From NCBI GenBank assembly GCA_011392765.1, contig WYCW01000003.1, forward strand, positions 354,465 to 418,464: a DNA stretch of 64,000 nt, written 5' to 3'. Made by a program: the position numbers and the translations under genes. The notes under the pieces were generated by a model. The model was not told the origin of the DNA, did no database searches, and saw only the letters and a list, made by a program, of their open reading frames with translations. This stretch comes from Candidatus Thiosymbion ectosymbiont of Catanema sp. Cochon2018 (lineage in GTDB: Bacteria > Pseudomonadota > Gammaproteobacteria > Chromatiales > Chromatiaceae). Below are positions 18,238 to 28,112 of the stretch, one piece after another. Within the stretch, counting starts at the first letter, position 1. Every line of letters begins with the position of its first letter.

Positions 18238-18942
18238 TCATTCATAATCCGCGCCCAATACCTCTGGTGTAGCGCACCAATCCGGTGGATATAGACCCGC
18301 ACCGACCATCCACTTCAGTGACGAATAAGGCCAATCCAGCGCCCGCTTCACATACCGGTGCTTGACTGGATTGTAATGAATGTAATCCATATGTCGCCGG
18401 TAGTCATCATCGTCGCGAATAACATGCTCCCAATATCGACGCTGCCAGATCCCACGCTCCCGAGACTGTGAAAGTATTGCTGAATTTTCAGAGGGCCAGG
18501 GACAGAGCGACACAATTTCCCCAGATTAAGCATCATAGCTTTTCCCTAGCCCCACATGGTGCGGAATTTTGCATGGAACACGTCAATCTCATCCCACCGT
18601 CTCCGGGAAAACCGAATACTTTCATAGTCTCTCCCCCTTGCGCCGACGACTCGCAGATACCCATTCTCCGACAGGCACGGCTCGGGAAAACCGTTGCTTG
18701 ATCAGCGGCCAGCGCATTGGGAAATCGGCGTCACCTTCCGGCAGGCGCCAGATGCAATGTAGATGATCCGGCAAGATGCAGACCGCTTCCAGGGCGAATG
18801 GGTGATCCCGTTTGGTTCGACGGAAGGCATCGCGTAGCGGATCAATGTAGTGTAGCAGCAAATCATTGCCGCATCGCTCAGCAAGGTTCAGGGTGAAGAA
18901 ATAGACTCCTCCGGGAATGCTTGCCCGTAGGTAGCTGCACAT
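18238..18942 (-). pseudogene. RAYT (Y1) transposase split by a 170-bp element
   Basis: N-terminal part: YLRASIPGGVYFFTLNLAER, ILPDHLHCIWRLPEGDADFP (HUH-type His pair) to SASRRRKGER. C-terminal part: GIWQRRYWEHVIRDDDDYRR and HMDYIHYNPVKH (catalytic Tyr) to ATPEVLGADYE. Removing the element at 18462-18631 and one GGGA duplication joins RRRKGER to GIWQRRYWEH in frame, giving a protein of about 175 residues. The gene was evidently whole until the insertion. Confidence 0.88.
18462..18631. mobile_element. 170-bp MITE-like element in RAYT gene
   Basis: Terminal inverted repeats of 17 bases, GAGACTRTGAAAGTATT, with one mismatch between the ends. It is flanked by a 4-base target duplication (TCCC on the plus strand, 18458-18461 and 18632-18635). 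No reading frame inside is credible. Confidence 0.88.
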
Positions 18943-19035
18943 TAGCCAGGTTTCGCAAACGCGTGTATTGAAGGCATGGTGTTCGAGGAGTGTTGTGGCC
19001 TGTCCAAATAAAAGCTACGGTACTTCAAACTTCCA

Positions 19036-19142
19036 GGCTAACGTCATGAATCAGATGACTCAAAACCGCGCATCAGGAAATTCTGTATCTCGCCTCGAGA
19101 TCGACGCATGGTTTTAAGGTCGCCTGGATTTAGTTGTTAGCC
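19036..19142 (-). other. attC recombination site behind the TIR cassette
   Basis: Minus strand starts GGCTAAC and ends GTTAGCC. It contains stem arms TTAAAACCATGCGTC and GATGCGCGGTTTTGA. Size 107 bases and position just after a gene end fit an integron attC site. It is 12 kb from the main array. Confidence 0.65.
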
Positions 19143-19159
19143 GATGTGTCAGAACCGAT

Positions 19160-19345
19160 TCAGGTTCCACTACTGAGGCTGTAGGACGGCAGCGGGCCTA
19201 AAATTCTTTCCTCTATAAGTTGCGCTACTTGAACGCCTGAATACGCGCTGGAGCCATGATCGATTAAAAGCGCAGCCGGCGATGAAATTGGTATTGTGCT
19301 AAACGCAACAAGAAATAGCAAGAAATAGAGATCGTTATGCTTCAT
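19160..19345 (-). CDS. Small secreted hypothetical protein
   Basis: 61 residues starting MKHNDLYFLLFLVAFSTIPI, a clear signal peptide with likely cleavage after SSPA. The remainder is only 37 residues and ends LSSGT. It overlaps the end of the TIR-TPR gene by 11 bases, so it is probably co-transcribed with it. It may be a truncated gene; no family recognised. Confidence 0.5.
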   Translation of the reverse strand: MKHNDLYFLLFLVAFSTIPISSPAALLIDHGSSAYSGVQVAQLIEERILGPLPSYSLSSGT

Positions 19346-20366
19346 GGTTCTTCACGCCTCTTTGTAATTGTGGATAAAGAATATCCGCGATTAACTGCGA
19401 TTTGCAGACGAGTTGGACGAACTGGGCACCCCTTGCCTCAATTTCTTTACGAAGCCGGTCACGTGCATCTGGCCAATGGTTCAGAAGCTTTCCGAACGCT
19501 GCTTCCGATTCTTGCAAGGCGCTCATCTCAAGATATGCAAGGACAAGATCAATATAGACGAAAAACCCCGGTTCCAGGTTAACCGACCGTTGGTAATAAG
19601 AAGCTGCTTGTTCTACGGCTTCCCTGCGGGACCTCTGGTTTTCAAACGGACGATAAACCAGGCATCCTCCTTTATTGTGATAGGCAAGAGCAAGCGCTCG
19701 ATTATTACCGGCGAACGTCGGGATTACTTTCCCCAGCCAATCATCAGCTTCGTCGTACCGGCCAAGGTTGACTAAGGCAGCAGATCGAGCAACAGCAGCT
19801 CGCCAACAGTTGGTCTCATTGTATAGAGCTGTTGCTTTATCAAGAACATCCTGAAATGATTTGGTGTCAAACGCAGCCCTAATTTCATAAATTCTTTTCT
19901 TTATTGCGTCTGGCCACCCTTCCGCCTCGATTGTCGCAACCGGTGAGTGATGAGTAACGGGTGGTTCTTCTGATACATTTTCTTTATGCTTGATTCTGTT
20001 TATTGAATTGGTAAGCTCAATGGCCGCATTAAATTCTCCTTTTTCAAGCGCGATCACGTAGTCTTCATTAAAAATACCGCGACGAGTCGCGCTAGAGTCG
20101 CAGATGTGGATAACAGGAACGCCATTTCCGCGCGCAAAACCTGCTTCAGAATCTAAATAGTCTGCTTCTGCCACCCTTGATCGCAAACAAATAAGGAAAT
20201 GACAGTTCCGAATTCGTTCACAAATTTGTGTATCAGTGGGTTGGCCGGCTGTTAAGTCGGTACCATCAATAACGTCGACACGCAGCGTCTCCAATAACTT
20301 GCGAACCAAGTCTGCCAATTTTTTTCCATCGTCATCATATTTGTACGAGAGAAAGCCTCTAATCAT
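19335..20366 (-). CDS. TIR-like domain protein with TPR C-terminus
   Basis: 343 residues from the ATG at 20366, preferred over 20402 because GGAG sits nine bases before it. Residues 1-95 form a TIR-type fold: MIRGFLSYKYDDDGKKLADL, DVIDGTDLTAGQPTD, HFLICLRSR, and DYLDSEAGFARG with Glu74 where TIR NADases carry their catalytic glutamate. A linker follows. Residues 150-330 look like tetratricopeptide helices (AVARSAALVNLGRYDEADDW, SYYQRSVNLEPGFFVYIDLV). Such TIR-TPR proteins are candidates for NAD-depleting immunity or signalling; activity is inferred. Confidence 0.75.
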   Translation of the reverse strand: MIRGFLSYKYDDDGKKLADLVRKLLETLRVDVIDGTDLTAGQPTDTQICERIRNCHFLICLRSRVAEADYLDSEAGFARGNGVPVIHICDSSATRRGIFNEDYVIALEKGEFNAAIELTNSINRIKHKENVSEEPPVTHHSPVATIEAEGWPDAIKKRIYEIRAAFDTKSFQDVLDKATALYNETNCWRAAVARSAALVNLGRYDEADDWLGKVIPTFAGNNRALALAYHNKGGCLVYRPFENQRSRREAVEQAASYYQRSVNLEPGFFVYIDLVLAYLEMSALQESEAAFGKLLNHWPDARDRLRKEIEARGAQFVQLVCKSQLIADILYPQLQRGVKNHEA

Positions 20367-20524
20367 GGGTTGCAACTCCAGCCGAGTTAATTCGGGTAGC
20401 ATTCCACCGTTACAAGACGCTCACTGCTTCGGTGCTCGTTCGTCAGCTATTATTGCATCTTTGACGGAAAAGCCCCAATCTGAAGAACAAGCATTGTAAC
20501 TATTCAGGACCCCCTCATAATAGA

Positions 20525-20623
20525 GGGCACCTTGAAAAATAGGTGTTTTCATCGACCGAGAGACTCTAAGCCATTGATTATTCAGACATGCCATTCACGA
20601 AAACCGTATTTTTCAAAGTGCCC
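20525..20623 (+). mobile_element. R1 MITE (99 bp), copy 1
   Basis: GGGCACCTTGAAAAATAGG at the left and CGTATTTTTCAAAGTGCCC at the right, flanked on both sides by TAGA (4-base target duplication). Identical length to the copies at 34431, 54578 and 59386. Confidence 0.88.
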
Positions 20624-20901
20624 TAGAAAACAAAGACTTACGATTTCAAGAGGGTGATAATAGCTCGAAAATACAGCATTTCCGTGCATCTCTGCGCGAT
20701 AAAAACACAACATCTCGTGGTTTGTAGCTACCAGCGCATAATATCTTGTACCTGAATAGTTACTAAGCATCTTTACTGAATGGATCTAGGATTTTTATTC
20801 CTACTGCTAATAGAGATATAGGCTCCCGGCCTCTCTTAAGGACCCAAGGAAAAACGCCGGAGCATTTTCCCCTGGGGGCCCCCTGCCCTATTCCCTCAGC
20901 C
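20624..20901. other. Gene-free stretch behind gap
   Basis: A 62-codon minus-strand frame (20582-20770) begins inside unrelated sequence and ends in R1, and is not supported. GGGGGCCCCC at about 20872 is a short palindrome near the gap stop, but a terminator cannot be drawn convincingly. Confidence 0.4.
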
Positions 20902-21903
20902 CTATTTGGCTACATGCTTCACAAAACGCAGCATGTTGCAGGTGTAGCCGTACTCGTTGTCGTACCAGGCGATGACCTTGATGAAGGTGGGATCCAGGGC
21001 GATGCCGGCTTCGGCGTCGAAGATGGAGGGCGTGCTCTTACCCCGGAAATCGGTAGCCACGACCTTTTCGTCGGTGAAAGCCAGCACGCCGGCCAAGTCG
21101 CCTTTTTCGGAGGCGCCCTTCATGGCGGCGCAGACGTCACCGTAATCCGCGTCATTGGTCAATTCGGCGGTGAGGTCGACCACGGAGACGTCGGAGGTCG
21201 GTATCCGGAAGGCCATGCCGGTGAGCTTGCCGTTGAGCTCGGGCAGGACCTTGCCGACTGCCTTGGCGGCGCCGGTGGAGGACGGGATGATGTTTTCGAG
21301 GATGCCGCGTCCACCGCGCCAGTCCTTCATGGAGGGACCGTCGACGGTCTTCTGGGTGGCGGTGGCGGCGTGGACGGTGGTCATCAGACCGCGCTTGATG
21401 CCCCAGTTGTCGTGCAGCACCTTGGCTACGGGGGCCAGGCAGTTGGTGGTGCAGGAGGCGGCGGAGACGATGGCTTCGCCCTTGTAGGTTTTGTGGTTGA
21501 CGCCGTAAACGAACATGGGGGTGTCGTCCTTGGAAGGCGCAGACTGGACGACTTTCTTGGCGCCGGCCTCGATATGTTTCTGACAGGTGTCCTTGGTCAG
21601 GAAGAAGCCGGTGCTCTCGATGATGAGGTCGGCCCCGACGTCGCCCCACTTGAGGTTGGCGGGGTCCTTTTCCGCGGTCAGGCGGATGGTTTTGCCCTTG
21701 ACGATCATTTTGTCGCCTTGGGTGGCGATATCGCCCTGAAAATTGCCGTGGACCGAGTCGTATTTGAGCATGTAGGCCAGGTAGTCGGGGGCGAGCAGGT
21801 CATTGATGCCGACCACTTCGATCTCCGGAAAGTCCTTGGCAATGGCGCGAAAAGCCATGCGACCGATGCGTCCGAACCCATTGATGCCAACTTTGATTGT
21901 CAT
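20902..21903 (-). CDS. gap: Glyceraldehyde-3-phosphate dehydrogenase, type I
   Basis: Interconverts glyceraldehyde 3-phosphate and 1,3-bisphosphoglycerate. 333 residues. The Rossmann start [17 protein letters not shown], catalytic Cys151 in [13 protein letters not shown] (the residue two before the usual SN is Ala), [14 protein letters not shown] and the C-terminal [12 protein letters not shown] are present. NAD or NADP preference cannot be fixed. GGAGG precedes the ATG by eight bases. It follows tkt by 59 bases, so the two are very probably co-transcribed. Confidence 0.97.
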   Translation of the reverse strand: MTIKVGINGFGRIGRMAFRAIAKDFPEIEVVGINDLLAPDYLAYMLKYDSVHGNFQGDIATQGDKMIVKGKTIRLTAEKDPANLKWGDVGADLIIESTGFFLTKDTCQKHIEAGAKKVVQSAPSKDDTPMFVYGVNHKTYKGEAIVSAASCTTNCLAPVAKVLHDNWGIKRGLMTTVHAATATQKTVDGPSMKDWRGGRGILENIIPSSTGAAKAVGKVLPELNGKLTGMAFRIPTSDVSVVDLTAELTNDADYGDVCAAMKGASEKGDLAGVLAFTDEKVVATDFRGKSTPSIFDAEAGIALDPTFIKVIAWYDNEYGYTCNMLRFVKHVAK

Positions 21904-21962
21904 GGAATAAACCTCCAGGTTTTTTCAGGTTTGTAGATGTTTTAGAAGATCGGGAGCGCCCG

Positions 21963-23975
21963 TCAGAGCTGTGTTTCCACCGCCGCGACGACCTTTTCCG
22001 TGGTGATGCCGAACGCCTTGTAGACGTCTTTCGCCGGGGCGGATTCGCCGAAGGTGTCGAGTCCGATGACCTTGCCTTGCATACCGACGTATTTGGGCCA
22101 GAGATGGGTGACACCGGCCTCGACCGCGACCCGGGCTTTCACCGCCTCCGGCAGCACGGATTCTTTGTAGGCGGCATCCTGGACGTCGAAGGCATCCATC
22201 GAGGGCATGGAGACGACGCGCACCTTGCGGCCTTTGGCGGTCAGCTCATCGTAGGCGGCGATCGCCAGGGTGACCTCCGAGCCGGTCCCGATGATAATGG
22301 CCTCGGGCTCACCGTCGCAGTCCCGCAACACGTAGGCGCCCTTGGCAATGGCGCGCAGCTGTTCTTCCGTGCGTTCCAGGTGCGGCAGACCCTGGCGGGA
22401 GAAGATGAGGCTGGTGGGCCCACCCTTGCGCTCGATGGCCAACTTCCAGGCCACGGCGCTCTCCACCGCGTCCGCCGGCCGCCAGGTGGACATCCGCGGG
22501 GTTAACCGCAGAATGGAGATCTGTTCCACCGGCTGATGGGTCGGGCCGTCCTCACCGAGGCCGATGGAGTCGTGCGTGTAGACGAAAATGGGGTTGATCT
22601 TCATCAGCGCGGCCAAACGCACAGCGTTCTTGGCATACTCCATGAAGATCAGGAAGGTGGCACCGTAGGGCTTGAAGCCGCCGTGCAACGCGAGCCCGTT
22701 CATGATGGCCGACATGCCGAATTCGCGCACGCCGTAGTAGATGTAGTTGCCCGTGGCGTCGTCCTTGGAGATACCCTTGCTCCCGGACCAGAGGGTCAGG
22801 TTCGAGCCGGCCAGATCCGCGGAGCCGCCGATGAGCTCGGGAAGCAGCGGGCCGTAACCGTTCAGCGCATTCTGAGACGCCTTGCGGGAGGCGATGTTCT
22901 CGGCCTTGGCGTCCACGGATTTGACGAATTCCCAGGCCTTCTTCTCCCAATCGGCCGGCAATTCGTCGGCCATGCGCCGCTTGAACTCCGCCGCCGGCTC
23001 GGGGTATGCGGCCTCATAGGCGGCGAAACGCTGGTTCCAGTCGGCCTCGGTGGCGGCCCCCTGTTGCTTGGCATCCCACCCTTTGTAGATCGCCTCGGGG
23101 ATCTCGAAGGGACCATGCTCCCAACCGATGTTCTTGCGGGTCAGGGCAACCTCCTCCTCACCCAGCGCGGCACCGTGGCACTCTTCCTTACCCTGTTTGT
23201 TGGGGGAGCCCCAGCCGATGATGGTCTGGCAGCAGATGAGCGTCGGTTTGTCGGTAACCGCACGGGCCGCTTCGATCGCGGCCTTGACGGCCTCGGGATC
23301 ATGACCGTCCACCTTGGGGATCACGTGCCACCCATAGGCCTCGAAACGCTTGGGTGTGTCGTCGAGGAACCAGGCGGGGATATCGCCTTCTCCGCGGACC
23401 ACGCCGTCGATGGAGATGTTGTTGTCATCGTAAAAGGCGATGAGCTTGCCCAACCCCAGGACGCCGGCCAGGGAGCAGGCCTCGTGGGAGATGCCTTCCA
23501 TCATGCAGCCGTCGCCGAGGAAGGTGTAAGTGTAGTGGTCGACGATTTCGTGGCCGGGTTTGTTGAACCGGCTCGCCAAGACCTTCTCGGCCAACGCCAT
23601 TCCTACGGCGTTGGTAATGCCTTGGCCGAGGGGACCGGTGGTGGTCTCGATCCCGGGCGTATAACCGTACTCGGGATGGCCGGGGGTCTTGGAGTGCAGT
23701 TGACGGAACTGTTTCAGATCTTCGATGCTCAGCTCATAGCCGGTCAGGTGCAACACCGAGAAAAGAAGCATGGAGCCATGACCGTTGGACAGCACGAAGC
23801 GGTCGCGATCCGCCCACTTCGGGTTGGCCGGATTGTGCTTCAGGAAATCGTTCCACAACACTTCGGTAATATCGGCCATCCCCATGGGGGCGCCGGGATG
23901 ACCGGAGTTTGCTTTCTGGGTCGCATCCATGCTCAGGGCACGGACGGCATTGGCGAGTTCTCTACGTGAGGACAT
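21963..23975 (-). CDS. tkt: Transketolase
   Basis: Thiamine-diphosphate enzyme moving two-carbon units between sugar phosphates in the pentose-phosphate and Calvin cycles. 670 residues, full length. [15 protein letters not shown] near residue 22, the diphosphate-binding [18 protein letters not shown] near 155, [19 protein letters not shown] near 470 and the C-terminal [14 protein letters not shown] are typical. Likely first gene of the ancestral tkt-gap-pgk-fba operon, with 1.5 kb of non-coding DNA upstream. Confidence 0.97.
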   Translation of the reverse strand: MSSRRELANAVRALSMDATQKANSGHPGAPMGMADITEVLWNDFLKHNPANPKWADRDRFVLSNGHGSMLLFSVLHLTGYELSIEDLKQFRQLHSKTPGHPEYGYTPGIETTTGPLGQGITNAVGMALAEKVLASRFNKPGHEIVDHYTYTFLGDGCMMEGISHEACSLAGVLGLGKLIAFYDDNNISIDGVVRGEGDIPAWFLDDTPKRFEAYGWHVIPKVDGHDPEAVKAAIEAARAVTDKPTLICCQTIIGWGSPNKQGKEECHGAALGEEEVALTRKNIGWEHGPFEIPEAIYKGWDAKQQGAATEADWNQRFAAYEAAYPEPAAEFKRRMADELPADWEKKAWEFVKSVDAKAENIASRKASQNALNGYGPLLPELIGGSADLAGSNLTLWSGSKGISKDDATGNYIYYGVREFGMSAIMNGLALHGGFKPYGATFLIFMEYAKNAVRLAALMKINPIFVYTHDSIGLGEDGPTHQPVEQISILRLTPRMSTWRPADAVESAVAWKLAIERKGGPTSLIFSRQGLPHLERTEEQLRAIAKGAYVLRDCDGEPEAIIIGTGSEVTLAIAAYDELTAKGRKVRVVSMPSMDAFDVQDAAYKESVLPEAVKARVAVEAGVTHLWPKYVGMQGKVIGLDTFGESAPAKDVYKAFGITTEKVVAAVETQL

Positions 23976-24545
23976 CTAGTCTCTACCTCTTCGCTATTTG
24001 AAACCAAGCTGAAACCAAGGCTTCCGCCAGCCGCGCCCGTATGCCGCAGCATCCGGCAACCATCCGCGACTTAAGGATAATTTTTGTCGCAACCACATCC
24101 GCCGGCTGCCTTTCCGGGTTGCGCCGGCCATCATATCGGCTTGTCTTGCGTCTTGAATACAGCCCATGGGGCCCCGCCATCGGGTTCACCGATCGCCGGG
24201 GTATCGCGGTGAATCCGGGAGATGCAGGTATCTCGCTTCCGGTGCGACCGGTATCCGATTCCCTGCCCCGGTGCCTCCTCTTCGAGCGGAGCCGAAAACC
24301 AGATGATTTAAAAGGCTGTTTATTCTGGCGCAAACAGGCGGGGCGGGACAAAGAAGCACATCTTATGTCGGCATAATAAAAGTTTATAATTTACTTATAT
24401 TGGGATTTAACGGTATGGATCACCTCGAACGGAAACGCCGGCAGGGTAGCTTTTGGCCGCGGGACAGTCCGCGGAATCACCCAAGAGTGCGAGGGGCACC
24501 CCCCCGGGGTTGCCCTTTCCAAGGGCAGGCACGGAGGCTTGTCCC
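23976..24545. other. Gene-free stretch upstream of tkt
   Basis: Any tkt promoter should be here, but no clear -35/-10 pair or operator stood out. Open frames (24041-24376 plus, 23983-24351 minus) show no protein character. Confidence 0.4.
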
Positions 24546-24687
24546 CAATGCCATTAAGTTAGCTGTTGGCCACTTAGAGAAAACTACGAATCACGCGAAT
24601 TTCCGCGAATCGATTCGCGCGGATTCGCGTGATTCGTAGTTTCTTCTCTTACTTTGCCGACCGGTAACGCTTAACTTAATGGCATTG
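24546..24687. repeat. R6 inverted-repeat element, copy 1
   Basis: Ends CAATGCCATTAAGTTAGC and the complementary CTTAACTTAATGGCATTG. The centre is a palindrome of ACTACGAATCACGCGAATTT and its mirror. Other copies: 26736, 30866 (left-truncated), 55868, 62179; scraps at 9513 and 59490. Confidence 0.8.
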
Positions 24688-24841
24688 GGCTTGTCCCTAC
24701 ACCCCAAAACTCTTGCCCGTGTCCAAGCTCCGGCATGGTAACGGGAAAAACCCATTTTCAATCCGCAAATGAACGCGAATCAACGCAAATTGGTCGCAAC
24801 CGGTTCGCCATCATCGACGGCTCTTGGTCCATTTACATTTA

Positions 24842-25017
24842 GGCTCTTTATGGATTCCAGACTGGTAGGATATTTTGCGCAAATTCACCTTCTCAGCAAG
24901 CCAGAGGGGCGTCGTATAACTTGCTGTTATTGTTGAGAAAAGACTGCCTGTTCCGTCATCGGTCAGAGTGCTACGGACCGCCGTCCCCTTCGATCAGTCT
25001 GGAATCCATAAAGAGCC
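24842..25017. mobile_element. R4 element, copy 1, nested in R5
   Basis: 176 bp with long terminal inverted repeats GGCTCTTTATGGATTCCRG. It is flanked by a perfect 8-base target duplication TACATTTA (24834-24841 and 25018-25025). The flanks are an R5 copy, so R4 jumped into R5. Confidence 0.85.
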
Positions 25018-25097
25018 TACATTTATTTGCAGCCATTTGCGTTTATTTGCGGACAAATCTTCCGTCAAGGTTATCGGTAGTCGAGAGTATCTATAAC

Positions 25098-25318
25098 TAG
25101 CGAGGCTTTGCCTCATACCGACGAGGCCTGAATTTTTTGTGCAGTGCATACGAAAACCGGAAATAAGAACCACGAATGAACACGAATGGACACGAATCGT
25201 TCCACCGGCCCAAAAACCCCTCTCCCGCCGGGAGAGGGGATCGAAACAGGGAATCCCTCCCTTTTGTGCAGTGCACAAACTTGACTCATTTGTAAAGCTC
25301 CGGGTCTCTCAAGGGATC
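25098..25318 (-). repeat. R3 repeat element (copy 3)
   Basis: Inverted orientation: CTAGCGAGGCTTTGCCTC at the left, TCTCAAGGGATCCTAG at the right, directly abutting an R2 element. The core includes GTTTGTGCACTGCAC-like bases shared with other R3 copies. Confidence 0.75.
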
Positions 25319-25322
25319 CTAG

Positions 25323-25485
25323 GGGGCGTTCTCAATTAACAAATCTAAGTGTTGTAGGCTGGGTTGAGGAACGAAACCCAGCTTTTCCGATCCGCAATAC
25401 CGTGTGCTGGGTTTGGCCGTCCCTGGCCGTAACCCAACCTACAGGCTTGATTTTTATGATGATTTGGCTCAATTGAGAACGCCCC
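25323..25485 (-). mobile_element. R2 MITE (163 bp), copy 1
   Basis: Terminal inverted repeats GGGGCGTTCTCAATT, flanked by CTAG on both sides (25319-25322 and 25486-25489). The interior holds an R8-like palindrome. The right CTAG supplies the zapE stop codon. Confidence 0.85.
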
Positions 25486-26586
25486 CTAGGGCAAATGACT
25501 GCGGGCCAGGTAGTCGTGACTGCGCATTTCTTCCAAACGGCTCGCGGTGCGCGTGAAGTCGAATGCGAGCGGAGAACGCGAGGTATAGAGCCCGGTGGGG
25601 GCCGCGGCGGCGGAGGCGACCAGGTTCACATTGTGGTCGTAGAGGACATCCACCAGGCGGATGAAGCGCGCGGCCTGGTCTTTTTCCTCATCGCCCATCT
25701 TGGGAACATTGGCGATGAAGACCGTATGAAAGCAACGGGCAATCTCGATGTAGTCGATCGTGCCCTTGGGCCCATCGCACAGGGCCTTGAAATCGAACCA
25801 TGCGATCCCGTCCGCGTACCGCACGGTCGGGATGGGCCGGCCTTCGATCTCGATCTCTCCGCCTTCCACGACGCCTTCCGGTCGCAGCCCGTGAAAGCTT
25901 TCCAGCAGACTGCCGTCGGCCTGTGCGTCCAGCGGGAAATGATAGATCTCGGCATGTTCGAGGTAGCGGAGTCGATAGTCTTCGTCCCCATCGAGACAGA
26001 TGACTCGGGTGTGCTCCTTGATGAGCTCGATGGCGGGGATAAAACGCTCGCGCTGTAACCCATCGCGGTAGAGATCGTCCGGGTGGATGTTGGAGGTGGT
26101 GACCAGAGTAACGCCGCGCTCGAACAGGGCCGTCAACAATCGGCCCAGCAACATGGCATCGGTGATGTCGGTGACGTGGAATTCGTCGAGGCAGAGAACC
26201 TTGAACTGCATGGACAGGCTTTCCGCCACCAAGGGAACGGGATCGGGCGTGGCCGGCAGCTTCTTCAGCTCCCCATGGAGATCCTGCATGAACAGGTGGA
26301 AATGGACCCGCAGTTTGCGGGGAAAAGGCAGTGCCTTGTAGAACTCATTCACCAGGTGGGTCTTGCCACGTCCTACCCCTCCCCACAGATAGAGGCCGGG
26401 CACCGGATCCAGGCGGGAGCGGGCGGTAAACCGCAAGTGCTTGAAAAGTCCGCCGCGGTCGTCCTGCTCCCTGGCGATCAGCTCCTCGTAGACCCGTTGC
26501 AGCTCCCGCACCACCGCTGCCTGCTTGGGGTCATGCTCGAAGCCCTCTCGGGCCAGGTCGATTTGGTATCTTTCAAGGGGTGTCAC
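25486..26586 (-). CDS. zapE: Cell division ATPase ZapE (AFG1-like)
   Basis: P-loop ATPase that associates with the Z-ring under low-oxygen or heat stress in Escherichia coli. 366 residues. Walker A GGVGRGKT at 69-76, Walker B VLCLDEFHVTD near 130, and TLVTTSNIHPDDLYRDGLQR (sensor region) are present. The last codons LARSHLP are followed by TAG, which lies inside the CTAG target duplicate of an adjoining R2 element. The native end may thus have been slightly altered. Confidence 0.94.
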   Translation of the reverse strand: MTPLERYQIDLAREGFEHDPKQAAVVRELQRVYEELIAREQDDRGGLFKHLRFTARSRLDPVPGLYLWGGVGRGKTHLVNEFYKALPFPRKLRVHFHLFMQDLHGELKKLPATPDPVPLVAESLSMQFKVLCLDEFHVTDITDAMLLGRLLTALFERGVTLVTTSNIHPDDLYRDGLQRERFIPAIELIKEHTRVICLDGDEDYRLRYLEHAEIYHFPLDAQADGSLLESFHGLRPEGVVEGGEIEIEGRPIPTVRYADGIAWFDFKALCDGPKGTIDYIEIARCFHTVFIANVPKMGDEEKDQAARFIRLVDVLYDHNVNLVASAAAAPTGLYTSRSPLAFDFTRTASRLEEMRSHDYLARSHLP

Positions 26587-27041
26587 GACGCTGATGAACC
26601 GCAGATAGACCCGTAGGAGGCAGTGTTTCCACAGATGCCTGTTTTAATCCACAGATTACGCAGATTTTCACAGATTATTTCTATTTTTTACCTGTGAGAA
26701 TCTGCGTAATCCGCGGATTCGAGGAGGCTTAAACGCAATGCCATTAAGTTAGCTGTCGGCCGCTTGTGGTGGTAGGTCGGGATGAGGAAGAGAAAACTAC
26801 GAATCGCGCGAATCTGCGCAAATCGATTCGCGAGGATTCGCGTGATTCGTAGTTTTTCCCTCTTTCTCATGGTTTCATCGCAACCCCAGGCTTCCAAAAA
26901 CATCTTGGATAATCAGTCGTGGAAGCTATCTGGGATTGTATAACAAAGGCAAGCAAGCTGGTATGTCATTCGCTGGGTTTCGTACCTCAACCCAGCCTAC
27001 GGGCTGATGCTGGAGTTCATTACGAGTCCGGTGAGATCGGA
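26587..27041. other. Gene-free stretch with R6 copy 2
   Basis: Bases 26640-26725 carry an inverted CAGATTACGCAGATTTTCAC-type repeat; 26736-26868 is an R6 copy whose right terminal repeat is missing; 26960-27003 is an R8 unit. No gene. Confidence 0.6.
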
Positions 27042-28112
27042 CTAATAGATTGCAACCGGATTGCCGGGCGATCCTGTGGCGCCCTTGATCTTGAGTGGCG
27101 CGTAAACGAATAAGAACTCATAGACGTTGTCGGCAATCAGCTTGCTCAGATCAAGGTTTTCCATACCCCAGATGCCACGTTTTGTTTGCAGGTGAATGTG
27201 ACATTCGAACGGTTGTGGATTTTCGCCGGTGAAGTCTCTCAGCACGGCCTCGATAGACAAACTGTCAGACCCGTTCAGGCTGATCCGGCGTTCGGCAAGG
27301 TACTCGCAAGCGGAAATTCCAAATCCTGGGGTACCTGCATTGAATGCCGCTACCCGTCGCGCTTTCTCGGCGGCATCGAAACTGTCCCAGTCACTCGGAT
27401 GCCACAGATCACCGTGGCCGGTATACAGAAACACACAATCGCCTGCGTCGATTCGATTCAGGCCCTGCCGTTCGAGCATGGCGCGGACATCGGCATCGGT
27501 GACAATACCCGGATCCTCGGCACTGTTGCTTTCAGGAACCGGCAATCGGCCGCCGCGCAGCGCCACGGCATCCAGCACGATACCTCGACACACGAAGCCT
27601 TTTTCGGCTACGAACTCGACGCCCAACGGACCCAACCCGTAGGGAGTGATGTTCTCGTCTTCAAGAAACCGTCCGTTGTAGAAGAATTTGCCTTGCGAGG
27701 TCTGCACACCAATATGCCCCGGCCCGTCGAACTGGGTGCCGATCTGCCCCAGGTCAGCCGCGACATACTCGTCGTTATAGACGAGCTGCTGTGGTCCGAA
27801 AGGGCCGCCGGTCGGCAGCCCGGGGATCATCATGCGCCAGCTCCGGCTGCCGAACGTGGGCGCGTCCTGGGCATAGACCTTTCCGAGCGTGACCACTTTG
27901 CCCTGTTTGACCAGGCCGACTGCACGCAGAACCACTGCCGGGGTAATCCGATTTGCCGCACCGATCTTATCTTCCGCACCCCATTCGCTCGGCGCCCAGT
28001 TTTCACGTAGCGGCTCATCGTTTACGCCGGCACTCGGCTCTTGTGCCGCCAACTGGGAGGAGCTGAGCATCATCACCACAAACAGCCAGAGACCATAGTA
28101 AAGATTGCGCAT
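27042..28112 (-). CDS. Secreted cyclase-family (kynurenine formamidase-like) protein
   Basis: 356 residues from the ATG at 28112, selected because MRNLYYGLWLFVVMMLSSSQLAA is a signal peptide; the frame opens ten codons earlier. The metal-site motif of the cyclase family appears as GTQFDGPGHIG near residue 150 (consensus HxGTHxDxPxH, first His region changed). CVFLYTGHGDLW and FECHIHLQTKRGIWGMENLD follow. The family contains metal-dependent hydrolases acting on formamides and lactone-like substrates; substrate here unknown. Likely periplasmic. Confidence 0.85.
   Translation of the reverse strand: MRNLYYGLWLFVVMMLSSSQLAAQEPSAGVNDEPLRENWAPSEWGAEDKIGAANRITPAVVLRAVGLVKQGKVVTLGKVYAQDAPTFGSRSWRMMIPGLPTGGPFGPQQLVYNDEYVAADLGQIGTQFDGPGHIGVQTSQGKFFYNGRFLEDENITPYGLGPLGVEFVAEKGFVCRGIVLDAVALRGGRLPVPESNSAEDPGIVTDADVRAMLERQGLNRIDAGDCVFLYTGHGDLWHPSDWDSFDAAEKARRVAAFNAGTPGFGISACEYLAERRISLNGSDSLSIEAVLRDFTGENPQPFECHIHLQTKRGIWGMENLDLSKLIADNVYEFLFVYAPLKIKGATGSPGNPVAIY

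Noticed and set aside
20572-20882. Terminator for gap from GGGGGCCCCC and nearby bases
   Set aside because: The palindrome has no loop and no T-run on the minus strand, so it does not form a normal intrinsic terminator.
22536-23969. Long open frame (477 codons) opposite tkt, and similar ones opposite gap (20914-21936), pgk (12253-13416), leuC (643-2175) and korA (44265-45428)
   Set aside because: These mirror the codon structure of strongly supported GC-rich genes on the other strand, and their translations have no family character.
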